From the NCBI GenBank assembly GCA_934256705.1, contig CAKQPF010000014.1, positions 1 to 62,635 on the forward strand: 62,635 nucleotides of DNA. The letters run 5' to 3'. Position 1 is the stretch's first letter. Every line of letters starts with the position of its first letter. This DNA comes from an uncultured Prevotella sp. (GTDB taxonomy: Bacteria > Bacteroidota > Bacteroidia > Bacteroidales > Bacteroidaceae). A model generated the notes under the pieces. The model was given only the letters and a program-made list of their open reading frames with translations. It was not told where the DNA came from and searched no databases. The position numbers and the translations under genes are program-made. Positions 55,311 to 62,542 of the stretch are shown here, one piece after another.

Positions 55311-55342
55311 TTTGATGATATGATTTTTTTTTGCTTACTTTG
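55311..55342 (+). promoter_or_regulatory. Promoter for fhs
   Basis: TTTG (55311-55314), a 20-bp spacer and TTACTTTG (55335-55342), one mismatch from the -7 consensus. The leader is about 35 nt before the ATG at 55385. Confidence 0.7.
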
Positions 55343-55384
55343 CATTGAATTTGATATTTACCTCCGTTAACCCTTTAAAAATTG

Positions 55385-57052
55385 ATGAAAACTGACATCG
55401 AAATTGCTCGCGAGGCGAGACTTGTACCTATCAAAGAAGTGGCTGATAGAATAGGAATCAGCGAGGATTTACTCGAACCGTACGGAAAGTACATTGCCAA
55501 GGTCCCATGCAAGACCATCGACCAGGAAAAGGTGGACAAGAGCAATCTCATTCTCGCCACGGCTATCACGCCTACAAAGGCGGGTATCGGTAAGACTACT
55601 GTCAGCATCGGACTGGCTTTAGGTCTCAACAAGATAGGAAAAAATGCGATAGTTGCGCTGCGTGAGCCTTCTCTCGGACCTTGTTTCGGAATGAAAGGCG
55701 GTGCTGCCGGCGGTGGATATGCACAGGTATTGCCAATGGATAGAATCAACCTTCACTTCACTGGCGACTTCCATGCCATCACTTCTGCACACAATATGAT
55801 CACCGCTCTGCTGGACAACCACATCTACCAGCATCGTGAAGACGGATTCGCAATGAGCGAAGTGCTCTGGAAAAGAGTGCTCGACATCAACGACCGTAAC
55901 CTCAGAAGCATCGTTACAGGACTGGGAAGAAAGTCTGATGGCGTAGTGATGGAAAGCGGATTTGACATTACTCCGGCTTCGGAAATCATGGCTATCCTCT
56001 GTCTGGCAAAGGACCAGAAGGACCTCCGCCGCAGAATCGAGAACATATTGCTCGGCATCACCATCGAGGGCAAGCCTTTCTATGTCAAGGATCTCGGCAT
56101 TGCCGGAAGTATATGCACACTCCTTCGCTATGCGATAAACCCTAATCTCGTGCAGACTACCGAGAATACTCCGGCATTCGTGCATGGTGGTCCTTTCGCC
56201 AACATCGCACACGGATGCAACACTGCCATCGCTACACGCACCGCAATGACATTCGGTGACTACGTGGTTACAGAGGCAGGATTCGGTGCTGACCTCGGTG
56301 CTGAGAAGTTCCTGGACATCAAATGCCGCAAGAGCGGGCTGCAGCCAAAGCTCACTGTCCTTGTCGCTACGACACAGGGTCTGAAGATGCACGGTGGCGT
56401 AGCGGAGTCTGAAATAAAGAAACCTAATGCTGAAGGCTTGACTCTTGGTTTCAAGAACCTCGACAAGCACGTCAGAAATCTTCAGAAATTCGGTCAGACC
56501 GTAGTGGTTTGCTTCAACAGATACGCCTTCGATACTGACGAAGAGATGGCTCTTGTGCGCAAGCATTGCGACGAATTGGGCGTAGGTTTCGCTGAGAACA
56601 ACGCCTTCTGTGAGGGCGGAAACGGTGCTATCGAACTGGCTCAGCTCGTGGTTGACACCATCGCAGAGAAGCCTTCAAAGCCTCTCAAGTTCATGTATGA
56701 GGACAATCAGACCATCAAGGAGAAGGTGGAAGCTGTGGCTAAGAACATCTATGGCGCATCAAACGTCATCTATCTCCCTGCAGCAAAGAAGAAACTTCAG
56801 CGCATCGAAGACCTCGGCATTTCCCACTACCCTGTCTGCATTGCAAAGACACAGTACAGCTTCTCGGACAATCCGAAGCTCTATGGCGTGCCGGAGGACT
56901 TTGAATTCACCATCCGCGACTTCGTAATCAATACCGGTGCCGAGATGATTGTGGCCATTGCAGGCGAGATAATGCGTATGCCTGGATTACCTAAGGAGCC
57001 TCAGGCCAAGAAAATTGACATCATCGATGGTCAGATTGTAGGACTCAGTTAA
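55385..57052 (+). CDS. fhs: Formate--tetrahydrofolate ligase
   Basis: A 555-residue cytosolic enzyme (MKTDIEIAREARLVPIKEV) that forms 10-formyl-THF from formate, THF and ATP. Visible motifs: the P-loop-like TPTKAGIGKTTVSIGLALGL, REPSLGPCFGMKGGAAGGGY, and FADGGPFANIAHG-type sequence reading HGGPFANIAHGCNTAIA. The length is close to the ~556 residues usual for the family. A TTG codon directly before the ATG gives a longer reading, but ATG at 55385 is preferred. It belongs to one-carbon metabolism, as does the 5-formyl-THF cyclo-ligase at 61988. Confidence 0.96.
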   Translation: MKTDIEIAREARLVPIKEVADRIGISEDLLEPYGKYIAKVPCKTIDQEKVDKSNLILATAITPTKAGIGKTTVSIGLALGLNKIGKNAIVALREPSLGPCFGMKGGAAGGGYAQVLPMDRINLHFTGDFHAITSAHNMITALLDNHIYQHREDGFAMSEVLWKRVLDINDRNLRSIVTGLGRKSDGVVMESGFDITPASEIMAILCLAKDQKDLRRRIENILLGITIEGKPFYVKDLGIAGSICTLLRYAINPNLVQTTENTPAFVHGGPFANIAHGCNTAIATRTAMTFGDYVVTEAGFGADLGAEKFLDIKCRKSGLQPKLTVLVATTQGLKMHGGVAESEIKKPNAEGLTLGFKNLDKHVRNLQKFGQTVVVCFNRYAFDTDEEMALVRKHCDELGVGFAENNAFCEGGNGAIELAQLVVDTIAEKPSKPLKFMYEDNQTIKEKVEAVAKNIYGASNVIYLPAAKKKLQRIEDLGISHYPVCIAKTQYSFSDNPKLYGVPEDFEFTIRDFVINTGAEMIVAIAGEIMRMPGLPKEPQAKKIDIIDGQIVGLS

Positions 57053-57129
57053 GGATGCCACCATGTTTTTCCCCACATATATATAAATAAGGTGGGGACT
57101 ACAACATAGACACACCAACACAGATCGGA

Positions 57130-57675
57130 ATGAAAATAACGAATATCATATTGACTGCCATGGCACTCTCCACGGGTGTCATGGTCATTACATCCTGCAA
57201 AGAGAAAAAACAGGATGAAGAAATCATTGTGGAAAAAGTGATAGAGAAGCCTGAAAGCAGCGCTACTGCAATGCCAAAGGACAGCAAGAACGATGCAGTG
57301 AAATGGATTGGTGGCAACACCTACACATACATCGTGGAGCGAGACAAGGACTCTGAGCTGCCTTTGGTGGTGAATCATGATGTCACTTACTATGACAACC
57401 GCATCCAACTGACCATCAAGCGCAGCGACGGCACCGACTTCTTCTCTGACACATTCACCAAGAACAGTTTCACCGGACTGCTCAGCAATGACCTGAAAGA
57501 GCACGGCGTACTGCTCAGTATGGCATTCGACAAATGCGATTCCGACAATATGTACTTCGTGGTAGGCATAGGATGCCCGGACGAGGCCTACGAGGATTTC
57601 ACTCTGGTGCAGCTCATCGTAAGCCGCATGGGCTCCACTTCCGTTTCCACCTACACTCCACCAGACCTTCCATAA
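57130..57675 (+). CDS. Small lipoprotein, possibly DUF4738-like
   Basis: A 181-residue lipoprotein with lipobox VITSC followed by a charged linker (KEKKQDEEIIVEKVIEKPES). The C-terminal ~120 residues form a beta-rich domain (TYTYIVERDKDSELPLVVN, YYDNRIQLTIKRSDG). It resembles Bacteroidetes lipoproteins annotated as DUF4738, but I hold that assignment loosely. It follows fhs by 77 bp and is followed by a terminator, so the two may share a transcript. The function is unknown. Confidence 0.7.
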   Translation: MKITNIILTAMALSTGVMVITSCKEKKQDEEIIVEKVIEKPESSATAMPKDSKNDAVKWIGGNTYTYIVERDKDSELPLVVNHDVTYYDNRIQLTIKRSDGTDFFSDTFTKNSFTGLLSNDLKEHGVLLSMAFDKCDSDNMYFVVGIGCPDEAYEDFTLVQLIVSRMGSTSVSTYTPPDLP

Positions 57676-57688
57676 CACCAATAAACCA

Positions 57689-57728
57689 TATCGGGCTGAA
57701 AGCGAAATGCTTCCAGCCCGATAATGTT
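57689..57728 (+). terminator. Rho-independent terminator after the lipoprotein gene
   Basis: TATCGGGCTGAAAGC pairs with GCTTCCAGCCCGATA (15 bp, one mismatch) around a 5-base loop, followed by ATGTTTTAT. It starts 14 bp past the stop codon. Confidence 0.75.
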
Positions 57729-57786
57729 TTATATCCAGAAACGGTCTAGTAGATAGTCAAAAGTATTATGATTACCTGCTTATCGC

Positions 57787-58173
57787 TTACTCTTCTCCCA
57801 GCAATGCACGCTTTTCCGGGAGGAAAGCACGCGGACATCTGCCCATGAGAATGCTGCAGATGAAAGCATTGGAAAGGAGTTCGAGGTCAGAAAGTTCACA
57901 TTCCTCATCCACGATGACTTCCTTTGCGAGGATTACTTCCCACGTCGTGTTGAAGCAACTGTCAGGAGCACCGCTGAAATATTCCTCACTCTCCGGATCG
58001 TCTATTATCTGATAATGGATTACCTTCTTTGACGGAATGGTCTCCAATGTCTGCATCATCTCGTAAGCATGACGGAAAATATCCTTGCTGCCGTCTGCAT
58101 CCTCCAGCATCAACTGAAGTTCTGCAAAGACTTCATCGAAGGTAAATCTCTTGAAATAATCTTGTAACTGCAT
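57787..58173 (-). CDS. Conserved-looking hypothetical protein
   Basis: A 128-residue acidic cytosolic protein (MQLQDYFKRFTFDEVFAEL) with no signal peptide, membrane segment or known motif. It is helical in the first half, followed by WEVILAKEVIVDEECELSDLE and a C-terminal RCPRAFLPEKRALLGEE. An upstream Met at 58188 would place the start 4 bp after the ribH stop codon; Met at 58173 is preferred because the added residues (MAPFY) look unstructured. It is the third gene of the TPR-ribH-this gene group. The function is unknown. Confidence 0.65.
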   Translation of the reverse strand: MQLQDYFKRFTFDEVFAELQLMLEDADGSKDIFRHAYEMMQTLETIPSKKVIHYQIIDDPESEEYFSGAPDSCFNTTWEVILAKEVIVDEECELSDLELLSNAFICSILMGRCPRAFLPEKRALLGEE

Positions 58174-58192
58174 ATAGAATGGTGCCAAATAA

Positions 58193-58675
58193 TTAGAACT
58201 TAGCCATCTTTATCGCTTCGACAGCACACTCACTGCCACGGTTTCCCCTCTTTCCACCAGCACGCTCCTTAGCCTGCTCGATGGTGTTTGTGGTGAGAAG
58301 ACCGAAGATAATCGGCGTTTCCTTCTTTGCACTGAGGATTGATATGCCGTGAGCAATGCTCTGACACTGAACGTCGAACTGTGCAGTTTCTCCACGAACG
58401 ATACATCCAAGGAGGATGACAGCATCGTAATTACCTGTCAATGTCATCTGGTTTGCACCATAGACAAGTTCGAAAGCGTCAGGAACTGTTCTGACATGGA
58501 TATTCTCCGGCATTGCGCCATACTTCTCAAGTGTGAGCACACAGCCATTGAGAAGGGAGCCTGAGATTTCCGCTTTATTTTCTGACACTACGATACCAAA
58601 GCACATATTGCTGGCATCAGGTACTTTCTTTGTGGATAACTGCTGGATAAGCGAAGGTAAATCGGATAAGTCCAT
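58193..58675 (-). CDS. ribH: 6,7-dimethyl-8-ribityllumazine synthase
   Basis: A 160-residue enzyme of riboflavin synthesis that condenses a ribityl-aminouracil with 3,4-dihydroxy-2-butanone 4-phosphate. Motifs: VVSENKAEISGSLLNGCV at the N-terminal substrate site, VPDAFELVYGANQMT, ILLGCIVRGETAQFD with the active-site loop, FGLLTTNTIEQAKERAGG near the C-terminus. The classical active-site His of the GETxHxD/E motif reads Gln here (RGETAQFD). The length is normal for the 60-mer-forming family. Confidence 0.94.
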   Translation of the reverse strand: MDLSDLPSLIQQLSTKKVPDASNMCFGIVVSENKAEISGSLLNGCVLTLEKYGAMPENIHVRTVPDAFELVYGANQMTLTGNYDAVILLGCIVRGETAQFDVQCQSIAHGISILSAKKETPIIFGLLTTNTIEQAKERAGGKRGNRGSECAVEAIKMAKF

Positions 58676-58761
58676 ATTGATTTTTGAATTGTGATTGCGG
58701 TGAAAATCACCACCTAATTATTATTGATAGGAATGCTTTCAGACCGCTTTAGAAAAAAGCA

Positions 58762-58825
58762 AAAGTGAAGAATACACCACTATCACCTACATATAAAGAG
58801 CGATAGAGCTGTGTATTCTCCACTT
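58762..58825. other. Long hairpin between the TPR gene and ribH
   Basis: AAGTGAAGAATACAC pairs with GTGTATTCTCCACTT (one bulge), with an inner CTATC/GATAG pairing. The AAGTG..ATTCTCC wording resembles the right arm of family A. It lies in the 259-bp gap before ribH; it could attenuate or terminate transcription. No RFN (FMN) riboswitch was recognised here. Confidence 0.55.
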
Positions 58826-58934
58826 GATATTTGAATATATGTTTTTATATTCGGTAGTTTATCTATAGGTTTCCAGTCGTGGGACAACAATCATAAGCGA
58901 TAATACCCAAGCCTTTACGACCTAATTTATTTAA

Positions 58935-59630
58935 TTACTTGTTGAGACGCTCGATGTATTTGTCAATCTCAGAGTTGTAATAAGACTTCACATACTTGGT
59001 CTTGATTTCCTTATAGATGCCGAGAGCCTCGTCATTCTTCTTCTGGCTTTCGAGAAGACGTGCAGCCTGCATAAGGCAAGTAGGAGCGATAGAGATGTTC
59101 ACACCGTCCTTAGCCTCAGCGTTAGCCATGTCAGCAGCCTTCTTAAGGCAAGAAACAGCCTTGTCAATCTGCTTGGTGTGAGCATAAGCATTGCCGAGAG
59201 CAGCCATGGAAGATGGGCTGATGAATGCGTCGTCCTTGGTAGAGAACTGGTCAAGATACTTGACAGCGTCCTGCCACTTGTCGAGGTTTGCATAGCAGAG
59301 ACCAGCATAGAGGTTTGCAAGGTTTGCAGCGTCAGTGCCGCTGTAGTTTGATGCTACCTGGAGGAAACCCTCGAAAGACTTGTCACCCTTAAGGGCGAGG
59401 TCGTACTGCTGTGCAGCGAAAAGTTCCTGTGCCTTAGCCATTGCAGTAGCAGCCTTGTCCTCACGTGGACCAGCATAGAAATTATTGTAAGCGATAGAGC
59501 CTGCAATGATGACGATAACGGCTACGACTGCACCTACGATAGCCTTCTTGTACTTCAGGAAGAACGCCTCCTGCTTGTTGAGAGTCTGCTCCATTGTTGG
59601 AGTACCCTGTTCGTTTTTTGAATTTGCCAT
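58935..59630 (-). CDS. Membrane-anchored TPR protein
   Basis: A 231-residue protein with a cytoplasmic N-terminus (about 28 residues), one transmembrane helix (AIVGAVVAVIVIIAGSIAYN) and about four TPR-like repeats outside (LANLYAGLCYANLDKWQDAV, SMAALGNAYAHTKQIDKAVS, LMQAARLLESQKKNDEALG). The layout is that of YfgM-like/TPR_21 proteins, which assist secretion or envelope assembly in other bacteria; that role is inferred. It is encoded upstream of ribH and divergently from recF, an order I recall from other Bacteroidetes. Confidence 0.8.
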   Translation of the reverse strand: MANSKNEQGTPTMEQTLNKQEAFFLKYKKAIVGAVVAVIVIIAGSIAYNNFYAGPREDKAATAMAKAQELFAAQQYDLALKGDKSFEGFLQVASNYSGTDAANLANLYAGLCYANLDKWQDAVKYLDQFSTKDDAFISPSSMAALGNAYAHTKQIDKAVSCLKKAADMANAEAKDGVNISIAPTCLMQAARLLESQKKNDEALGIYKEIKTKYVKSYYNSEIDKYIERLNK

Positions 59631-59693
59631 TCTTTTATTTTGATTTTTTATTTTATTTCAAACAGATTTAAGTATGCAGATACTTTTGCGACG

Positions 59694-59701
59694 CAAAATT
59701 A
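59694..59701 (-). promoter_or_regulatory. -7 promoter element for the TPR gene
   Basis: TAATTTTG on the minus strand, a perfect TAnnTTTG, 64 bp before the start codon. The -33 element is weak. Confidence 0.5.
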
Positions 59702-59765
59702 CAGAAAATCTATGACATAGGGAAATTTATTGGGTACTTTTTTCGTTTTTCCTATTAAAAAGGTG

Positions 59766-59773
59766 TAACTTTG
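59766..59773 (+). promoter_or_regulatory. -7 promoter element for recF
   Basis: TAACTTTG, a perfect TAnnTTTG; a TTTC about 21 bp upstream may serve as the -33. Predicted transcripts start just before the palindrome at 59790. Confidence 0.6.
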
Positions 59774-59789
59774 CACTATAATATCAACT

Positions 59790-59859
59790 TTAAGTAGGTA
59801 ATCAAAATTATTTTGATAAGGAATAGATAATTATAAAAATAATTCTGATCACCTACTAA
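59790..59859. repeat. AAGTAGGTAATCA palindrome in the recF leader (family C)
   Basis: TTAAGTAGGTAATCAAAATT and its partner AATTCTGATCACCTACTAA form an interrupted hairpin with an AT-rich centre. The same AAGTAGGTAATCA arm forms the palindrome at 4189-4225. It would be transcribed as part of the recF 5' leader. Confidence 0.65.
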
Positions 59860-59901
59860 ATAGGAAATAGCAACAATTATACAACGACATTAATTCAAGC
59901 G

Positions 59902-61002
59902 ATGACACTAAAAGAACTCACCATACTCAACTATAAGAACATAGCTGATGCCAGCCTTTCTTTCTCCCCAAAGATGAACTGCTTTATCGGAAGTAATGGT
60001 GAAGGCAAGACTAATGTGCTGGATGCTATCTACTATATGTCATTCTGCAAGTCGATGTCAACCAACATTGACTCGAATGTAATTCGACATGAGGCTGATT
60101 TCTTTATGATAAATGCCAACTATGAGACGGACAATGGCACGCTGGAAGAACTCTATGCTGGCATGAAAAGGGGAGTGAAAAAGCAGTTTAAACGCAACAA
60201 AAAGGCGTATAAAAGGCTTTCGGAGCATATCGGTCTGGTGCCACTCATCATCGTTTCACCGAATGACACCATACTTATACAGGGCGGAAGCGAAGAGAGA
60301 AGGCGCTTCCTGGATATGGTCATTGCACAATTTGACAGCACTTATATAGACGATCTCAACGCTTACAATAAAGCTTTGCAGCAACGCAACGCCCTTCTGA
60401 AGATGGAAGAAGAGCCGGACTTGATGCTAATGCAACTTTGGGAGGAAGAGATGGCACGCCATGGCGAAGCTATCTACAAGAAAAGAGACGCTTTTGTCAA
60501 GGATTTCATACCCGTATTCCAGAGTATTTACCGCACTATCTCCGGCGAAAAAGAGACTGTCACTCTCGAATATGTATCTCATTGTCAACGAGGTCCGTTG
60601 CTGGAAGTGATACAACGCGACCGTATGAAAGACCGCGCTGTGGGATATTCTCTACACGGAATACATCGCGATGACCTCGAAATGCTGTTGGGTGGCTTCC
60701 CAATCAAGCGTGAAGGCAGCCAAGGACAGAACAAGACTTACAGTATTTCGCTCAAACTTGCACAGTTTGATTTCCTTCGAAAGACCATCAGCGCCACTAC
60801 CCCACTGCTCCTTTTGGATGATATTTTCGACAAACTGGATGCTCAACGTGTGGAAAACATCGTTAACATGGTGGCTGGCAACAACTTCGGACAGATATTT
60901 ATCACCGACACCAACCGCGATCACCTTTCCCAAATACTGGAGAAAAGCGACTCTGATTACAGGATTTTCTATGTCAAAAATGGTGAAATAACAGCCTCAT
61001 AA
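59902..61002 (+). CDS. recF: DNA replication and repair protein RecF
   Basis: A 366-residue SMC-like ATPase that loads RecA at gapped DNA. Walker A is FIGSNGEGKTNVLDAIYYMS (G30-T37). The signature region lies near EGSQGQNKTYSISLKLAQF, and Walker B is LLLLDDIFDKLDAQR. A D-loop-type end, GQIFITDTNRDHL, follows. The length is normal. The gene has a leader of about 125 nt with a palindrome. In many bacteria recF lies with dnaA/dnaN; here it is beside ribH and a DUF721 gene, as I recall for other Bacteroidetes. Confidence 0.96.
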   Translation: MTLKELTILNYKNIADASLSFSPKMNCFIGSNGEGKTNVLDAIYYMSFCKSMSTNIDSNVIRHEADFFMINANYETDNGTLEELYAGMKRGVKKQFKRNKKAYKRLSEHIGLVPLIIVSPNDTILIQGGSEERRRFLDMVIAQFDSTYIDDLNAYNKALQQRNALLKMEEEPDLMLMQLWEEEMARHGEAIYKKRDAFVKDFIPVFQSIYRTISGEKETVTLEYVSHCQRGPLLEVIQRDRMKDRAVGYSLHGIHRDDLEMLLGGFPIKREGSQGQNKTYSISLKLAQFDFLRKTISATTPLLLLDDIFDKLDAQRVENIVNMVAGNNFGQIFITDTNRDHLSQILEKSDSDYRIFYVKNGEITAS

Positions 61003-61401
61003 TCCTCTTTTGACATCCTAAAATCAGCGTTTTCATTCACAAACTCAACTTTCGCAAGTAGCTAACATGCTACTAATCAGTAATAAAATATCAATAAACA
61101 AAATAAACAAATATATATTTTTATATTTTTTCTTTGTTTTTCTCTATTGATATTTTTCACCTCCCCACGGCAGTGGGAACTGAGGGGCATCTTTTACTTA
61201 CGAAGGTTTAGTCACTAAAACCAATTCGCATGGGTGGAACTTCATGAAATTCCACCATAATTCCACCACTAATTCCACCACTTATATCATATTAAGCTTC
61301 AACACTTTACAACAAAGAGGTGGAATTATGGAATTATATTCGAAAAAAAATATTTTTTTTACGAGAAAAGTAGCTTCATTTTCGATATAAAAGAGGACTG
61401 C
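61003..61401. other. Gap after recF: AT-rich hairpin element and ATTCCACC boxes
   Basis: Family D element at 61087-61177: AATATCAATA..TATTGATATT arms, then CCCCACGGCAGTGGG. Further on, ATTCCACC occurs three times at exact 11-bp spacing (61249, 61260, 61271), with inverted GGTGGAA on both sides (61233 and 61319). No gene is seen. Confidence 0.65.
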
Positions 61402-61577
61402 AAAAGCTTAGTTTTTAGTTTGCAATAGCTATGCTTTTACAAGGTAATAACAATGCTTTTACAAGGTAATAACTATGCTTTTAGAAGGTAACAACATAGT
61501 GATTAAGAAGTTACAACATAGCGATTTGGCAGTAACAACATAGCTTTTAGATTGCAATCACTGAGTCGGAATTGTAA
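61402..61577. repeat. Phased 22-bp repeat array, locus 3 (8 units)
   Basis: Exactly 8 x 22 = 176 bp, with units starting at 61402, 61424, 61446, 61468, 61490, 61512, 61534 and 61556. Units 2-4 are nearly identical (AATAACTATGCTTTTA then six bases ending in GGT). Units 5-7 use AACAACATAG in the first half. The last unit is degenerate. The array ends at 61577, directly against the stop codon of the DUF721 gene (61578). Confidence 0.88.
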
Positions 61578-61868
61578 TTATACCAATCGTATGTCGGTGA
61601 TTACTTGCGCTCCTACAGTTGTATTTAAGCACTTTATTAACATATTTTTAGACATATTCAACTCCGAACGTAGCGCAGGATTTTCTATATGAACGAATAA
61701 AGTCTGATTGCGAATATACTTTTCTGTGGTATAACGCGCGACAGTTTCACCAGCCACATTATCCCATGCCTCTATAAGACGCCTTTGAAGCCAAGGCGTC
61801 TCAAGACCATTTGAGCGAAGGATGACCTTCACTAACTTCTCTACTTGTATCGGATGCTTACGGAACAT
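61578..61868 (-). CDS. DUF721 (DciA-like) protein
   Basis: A 96-residue protein. The segment LQRRLIEAWDNVAGETVARYT followed by IRNQTLFVHIENPALRSELN is the DUF721 core. DUF721 includes DciA, which helps load the replicative helicase in many bacteria; Bacteroidetes members are short and their role is less certain. It is encoded convergently with recF, consistent with a replication-linked neighbourhood. Its stop codon abuts the 22-bp repeat array. Confidence 0.82.
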   Translation of the reverse strand: MFRKHPIQVEKLVKVILRSNGLETPWLQRRLIEAWDNVAGETVARYTTEKYIRNQTLFVHIENPALRSELNMSKNMLIKCLNTTVGAQVITDIRLV

Positions 61869-61897
61869 TTATGGAGTTTTATTGAGTAAAGTTAATG

Positions 61898-62010
61898 TTG
61901 TTTGGTTGTTTCGTTGTTTTGTTGTTTGCCTTGTTTGGTTATTTGGTTATTTGCCTTGATTATACATTCAACCAAACAACTAAACAACTAAACAACAAAA
62001 CAACCAGACA
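61898..62010. repeat. GTTGT/ACAAC inverted element (family B)
   Basis: TTGTTTGGTTGTTTCGTTG-type sequence on the left, ACCAAACAACTAAACAAC and ACAACCAGACA on the right. It overlaps the last codons of the cyclo-ligase gene (stop at 61988), whose final residues GCFVV derive from the repeat. Confidence 0.75.
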
Positions 62011-62542
62011 CCACCTCATTCATAAGGATATCAGTAGCCTCTGAAGGCACTTCTGGCAACATCTGGAATGGAAAACAAACGCCCAACTTATACTTATCTG
62101 CAGGAACTTTAGACAGGAAACGGTCATAATAGCCCTTTCCTCTGCCCAAACGATGACACTGATTATCGAATGCCATGCCAGGGATTATCATCAGATCTAT
62201 GGACGAATAGTCGGTAAAAGGAGCGTTGTCAGGCTCCATAATGCCGAAAGAGTCATCCTTTCGCAACGTTTCCTCACCGTGATAGCGATGTATTGTCATA
62301 TCAGTATCACTGATTACCTTTGGCAGAAGCAATGTCTTGCCTTGACTTTGCAGGGCAGAAAGCAGCGCTGTGGTATCGACCTCATCAGGAAGAGCATGGT
62401 AAAGGAGTATCGTTTGCGCTTCAATGACACGAGGATGGCGAAGCAATACTTGCACTATCTCTGCTGAGAATTGTGCAAGTTCTGCTTTGCTATATTTCTG
62501 TTTCTCGGCACGTATATGCCTTCTTAATTCCTTCTTTTCCAT
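61988..62542 (-). CDS. 5-formyltetrahydrofolate cyclo-ligase
   Basis: A 184-residue enzyme converting 5-formyl-THF to 5,10-methenyl-THF with ATP. Motifs: MEKKELRRHIRAEKQKYS at the start, ILLYHALPDEVDT, LLLPKV, and the nucleotide-binding IDLMIIPGMAFDNQCHRLGRG followed by GYYDRFLSKV. The length is normal. The C-terminal codons run into the GTTGT repeat. It forms, with fhs in the same window, a one-carbon folate pair on the opposite strand. Confidence 0.94.
   Translation of the reverse strand: MEKKELRRHIRAEKQKYSKAELAQFSAEIVQVLLRHPRVIEAQTILLYHALPDEVDTTALLSALQSQGKTLLLPKVISDTDMTIHRYHGEETLRKDDSFGIMEPDNAPFTDYSSIDLMIIPGMAFDNQCHRLGRGKGYYDRFLSKVPADKYKLGVCFPFQMLPEVPSEATDILMNEVVSGCFVV

Noticed and set aside
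55619..56566. Open frame of 315 codons on the minus strand
   Set aside because: It is a shadow of fhs, whose plus-strand product matches formate-THF ligase over its full length.
57787..58188. Start codon at 58188 for the hypothetical protein after ribH
   Set aside because: It would be possible (4 bp after the ribH stop), but the five added residues look unstructured; Met at 58173 begins the regular helical region. The evidence either way is thin.
58676..58934. FMN riboswitch upstream of ribH
   Set aside because: The gap has a hairpin but none of the conserved RFN core sequences that I would expect.
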